Origin: Spirochaetota bacterium
Lineage (GTDB): Bacteria; Spirochaetota; Spirochaetia; Treponematales; Treponemataceae
DNA: 64,000 bases
Direction of reading: 5' to 3'
Assembly (NCBI GenBank): GCA_023393015.1
Contig: JAEWMY010000016.1
Coordinates: forward strand, 62,001-126,000
The translations under genes were made by a program, and so were the position numbers. Below the pieces are notes generated by a model that worked only from the letters and a program-made list of their open reading frames with translations, was not told the origin of the DNA and did not search any database. Below are positions 61,732-64,000 of the stretch, piece after piece (position 1 is the first letter of the stretch; each line of letters begins with the position of its first letter).

Positions 61732-61737
61732 TACCGC

Positions 61738-62523
61738 ATGAAACGGATACACATCGTTACCGGGGCCAGCTCGGGACTGGGAAGGGAATTCGCCCTCCAA
61801 CTGGCGGCGTCGCGCGCATGCGACGAGATATGGCTCATGGCCCGGCGAAAGGACAAACTGACCGATCTCGCCGGCACGCTCGGCCCACGGGCCCGCGTCA
61901 TGGACGCAGACCTTTCCGGCGAACAGGGCGTCAGGCGTTTCGCCTCTATCCTCGCCGCCGAGGATAAACGCGCGAAGGACGGATTGACGATCGACACCCT
62001 CGTCAACAACGCGGGCTTCGGCACCTACGGGCCCTTCGCGGATACCGACCTCGCGCGCCAGCTCGAGATGATCAACCTGAACGTCGTTTCCCTCACGGGA
62101 ATTTGCCACGCGGCCCTGCCGTTTCTCGCCAGGGGATCGCGCGTCATCAACGTAGCCAGTCTCGCGGGGTTCATTCCGCTCGGGAATTTCTCCGTTTACG
62201 CGGCCACCAAGGCCTACGTGCTCAGTTTCAGCGTCGCCCTCGCCGCGGAACTCGCCGACTCCGGCGTATTCGTATCCACCGTCTGCCCCGGGCCCGTAGA
62301 CACCGAATTCGCCCTCGTCGCGTCGAACGGCGCCCGCGAACGGGTCGTCGACGGCAAAAGCCCCGGCGCCGTCGTGCGGCATTGCCTGCGCGGTATCGAT
62401 CGCGGAAAGCGCGTATCGATAATGGCCGCCAAATGGCGTTTCAAGGCCTTCATGAGCCGCTTCGTCGGACGATACTTTTTCGCCCGACACACCTGGCTTC
62501 ACGATAAACGCCCGACGCGCTAG
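61738..62523 (+). CDS. short-chain dehydrogenase/reductase
   Basis: 261-residue classical SDR. Nucleotide-binding TGASSGLG (residues 8-15), NNAG (90-93), catalytic Ser141, Tyr154 and Lys158 (YAATK). After CPGPVDTEF the C-terminal tail is basic, ending in HDKRPTR, as in the DltE/YqjQ-like subgroup. The substrate is unknown. The in-frame TTG at 61702 is the -35 element, so ATG 61738 is chosen; no Shine-Dalgarno is present. Confidence 0.88.
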   Translation: MKRIHIVTGASSGLGREFALQLAASRACDEIWLMARRKDKLTDLAGTLGPRARVMDADLSGEQGVRRFASILAAEDKRAKDGLTIDTLVNNAGFGTYGPFADTDLARQLEMINLNVVSLTGICHAALPFLARGSRVINVASLAGFIPLGNFSVYAATKAYVLSFSVALAAELADSGVFVSTVCPGPVDTEFALVASNGARERVVDGKSPGAVVRHCLRGIDRGKRVSIMAAKWRFKAFMSRFVGRYFFARHTWLHDKRPTR

Positions 62524-62592
62524 ATTCGGCCGATACCGCAATCCTCGACTTAAGGCGTTCGACTCCAAACCTTCATCTCCTGAGGAAACAAC

Positions 62593-63621
62593 ATGCTCTC
62601 GTTACCGCTCTTGATCGTCGCCATCCTGCCCCCGTTGGGATTTCTCGCCTACCTTCTCTCCGCGGACAGGCGTGAGCCCGAGCCCTTGCAGATGGTTCTC
62701 TTCGCGCTGCTCCTCGGAATCGCCTCGACCTTTCCCGCAGCCCTCGCCGAGGCCGTACTCGGAGCGATTCCGCTCTTTTCGGCGGACGGTCTCGCGGGCG
62801 CCGCGGCGAAATCCTTCCTGATGATCGCGCCGGTAGAGGAAGCCTGCAAGCTCGGCGTGATCCTCCTTTTCGTCTGGAAAAACCGGAACTTCAACGAAGA
62901 AAACGACGGGATCGTCTATGTCACCGCGAGCGCGATCGGCTTCGCCCTCTTCGAGAACGTCTTTTACATTCTCGGCAACGGTGTCGCCACCGGCATCGCG
63001 CGCGCCTTCACCTCCATACCGCTTCATACGTTCTGCGGCGTCATAATGGGCCACTACGCGGGGCGTGCCCGCTTCGCGGCGGATCGCCCGACGGCGAACC
63101 GGCTCATCCGCCTGGGTTTTCTCCTCGCGGTCGCGATCCACGGCCTGTACGACACCTTGGCCTTCTCGGGAACCGCGCTCGGCCTCCTGATCGTTCCGCT
63201 CGTCATCGCGCTTTTCATCGTCGGAAAATCGCTCGTCTCGAACGGAAGGGCCCTCTCGAACGCGCGATGGAACGATCCCGGGACGGCCGCGAGAATCTCG
63301 ATAGACACGCCGGACCGGGCCGTCGCGCGCGCGATCGCGAAGTACGGACCGGATAAAATCGGGAGAACGGAAGACGGGCGGTACTTTCTCAAACCCGAGC
63401 GTCAGCCGTGGAAGGCAATCGCGGCGCGATGCCTCTTCGTCGCCGTCGCGGCCGCATGGATGTTGACCTTCCTTGCCGCGCGTAGCGTCGCCGGAGATTC
63501 GAGGGACGCGTTGGCCGATGCCCTTATGTACGCAGCGCTCATGTCCCTCGTCCCGCTCATGTTGGGAATACTTCTCGAGGCATCATACAGACGGCGCAAG
63601 TCGGGCAACCACTTCTTGTGA
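62593..63621 (+). CDS. PrsW-family intramembrane protease
   Basis: 342-residue polytopic membrane protein of the PrsW family (glutamic-type intramembrane proteases related to CAAX proteases). Key residues are E82-E83 in APVEEACKLG, E121-N122 in FALFENVFYIL, H145 and H154 in the next helix, and H183 in IHGLYD. Seven to eight hydrophobic helices; an insertion of about 70 polar residues precedes two C-terminal helices. PrsW in Bacillus cleaves an anti-sigma factor; no anti-sigma gene is visible here, so the target is unknown. GAGGAAA precedes the ATG. Confidence 0.82.
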   Translation: MLSLPLLIVAILPPLGFLAYLLSADRREPEPLQMVLFALLLGIASTFPAALAEAVLGAIPLFSADGLAGAAAKSFLMIAPVEEACKLGVILLFVWKNRNFNEENDGIVYVTASAIGFALFENVFYILGNGVATGIARAFTSIPLHTFCGVIMGHYAGRARFAADRPTANRLIRLGFLLAVAIHGLYDTLAFSGTALGLLIVPLVIALFIVGKSLVSNGRALSNARWNDPGTAARISIDTPDRAVARAIAKYGPDKIGRTEDGRYFLKPERQPWKAIAARCLFVAVAAAWMLTFLAARSVAGDSRDALADALMYAALMSLVPLMLGILLEASYRRRKSGNHFL

Positions 63622-63656
63622 CTCGGGACGCCGATCCTCCGGGTTCGCGCCCCGGC

Positions 63657-64000
63657 CTACCGCCCGTCCCGCTCGCCGTTCAATATCGAGTATAGGAAGC
63701 TCGAGCGGAAATGGTCGCGAAGCCACACGTGTTCCCGTATCGTTCCCTCGAGCGTCATCCCGCACTTTTCCATGACGCGCGCCGAGCCCGCGTTGTCGAC
63801 GTGGCACTTTCCCCAGATCCGGTGCAAGCCGAGCTCGTCAAAGCCGTAGTCGATGATACCGCGCGAGGCCTCCGCCGCGTATCCCTTGCCCCACCGGGAC
63901 TCATGCAGCCAATACCCGAGCTCGGCGGAACTCGGAGCGTCGGGCTCGATCATCAAGGCGACGCTCCCGACGAACGAGGAATCGGCCGCGTCTTCCATGA
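63657..64000 (-). CDS. GNAT acetyltransferase (RimJ/RimL type), 5' part missing
   Basis: Minus-strand frame of at least 114 residues running off the right edge. GYWLHESRWGKGYAAEASRGIIDYG contains the acetyl-CoA-binding loop R/Q-x-x-G-x-G/A, and HRIWGKCHVDNAGSARVMEKCGMTLEGTIREH is the typical RimJ/RimL C-terminal block. An ATG at 63998 exists, but the family has about 60 more residues before this point, so the gene most likely starts beyond the window. Such enzymes acetylate ribosomal-protein N-termini, antibiotics or small amines. Convergent with the PrsW gene, 35 bp apart. Confidence 0.75.
   Translation of the reverse strand, partial: MEDAADSSFVGSVALMIEPDAPSSAELGYWLHESRWGKGYAAEASRGIIDYGFDELGLHRIWGKCHVDNAGSARVMEKCGMTLEGTIREHVWLRDHFRSSFLYSILNGERDGR

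Overview
The window is GC-rich, tightly packed bacterial DNA, most likely from a spirochaete related to Treponema. The reasons are an XPB-type helicase with its PF13625 partner, relaxed lipoprotein signal sequences, a diderm cell plan (MCE/Mla-type lipid transporter, outer-membrane barrel domain) and very large Ig-repeat surface proteins. Third codon positions are almost all G or C, so long antisense open frames are common; these were set aside. No rRNA, tRNA, CRISPR array, insertion sequence or integrase was seen. The genus is an inference, not a reading.

Layout. 1-768 (-): 5' part of a radical SAM/B12-type gene that runs off the left edge. 825-4260 (+): MlaE/MlaF/MlaD-like operon plus a TPR lipoprotein. 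4250-6397 (-): aminotransferase with its Lrp/AsnC regulator, then a DUF454 membrane protein. 6516-11398 (+): single-chain PurL and a cysteine-less thioredoxin-fold lipoprotein. 11468-17728 (+): two CNNM/CorC ion transporters, a CASTOR/POLLUX-like soluble RCK protein and a chemoreceptor. 17875-28601: two GH94 phosphorylases, around a GtrA/GtrB/membrane-glycosyltransferase cluster, and NagB. 28670-36146 (-): XPB helicase pair, two secreted proteins of unknown function, an HExxH protein and RsmE. 36211-38735 (+): M29 aminopeptidase and aldehyde dehydrogenase. 38742-42980 (-): hybrid histidine kinase, a frame-displaced HPt domain, MtnN and LuxS, with a divergent EAL phosphodiesterase at 43060. 44563-46902 (+): PurU and a membrane-anchored protein. 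46958-61525 (-): two giant Ig-repeat surface proteins of 1712 and 3138 residues in one operon. 61738-64000: short-chain dehydrogenase, PrsW-type protease and a partial GNAT acetyltransferase.

How the genes work together. GH94 phosphorolysis and NagB suggest growth on beta-glucan and amino-sugar breakdown products. MtnN and LuxS form the SAH-detoxification and AI-2 route, and here they sit behind a sensor kinase and opposite a c-di-GMP phosphodiesterase, which suggests a signalling unit. The giant proteins look like an outer-membrane-anchored stalk and a secreted or lipidated companion.

The most unusual pattern at window scale is promoter geometry. Seven protein genes have a good -10 box ending exactly 6 nt before the start codon, with a -35 box 17-18 nt further up, which predicts leaderless mRNAs. 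An eighth example fronts a nine-codon GTG open frame directly followed by a strong terminator (44446-44520). The other most interesting points are the -1 frame displacement at an A6 run between the histidine kinase and its HPt domain, and the giant Ig-protein operon with phage-tail-like modules.
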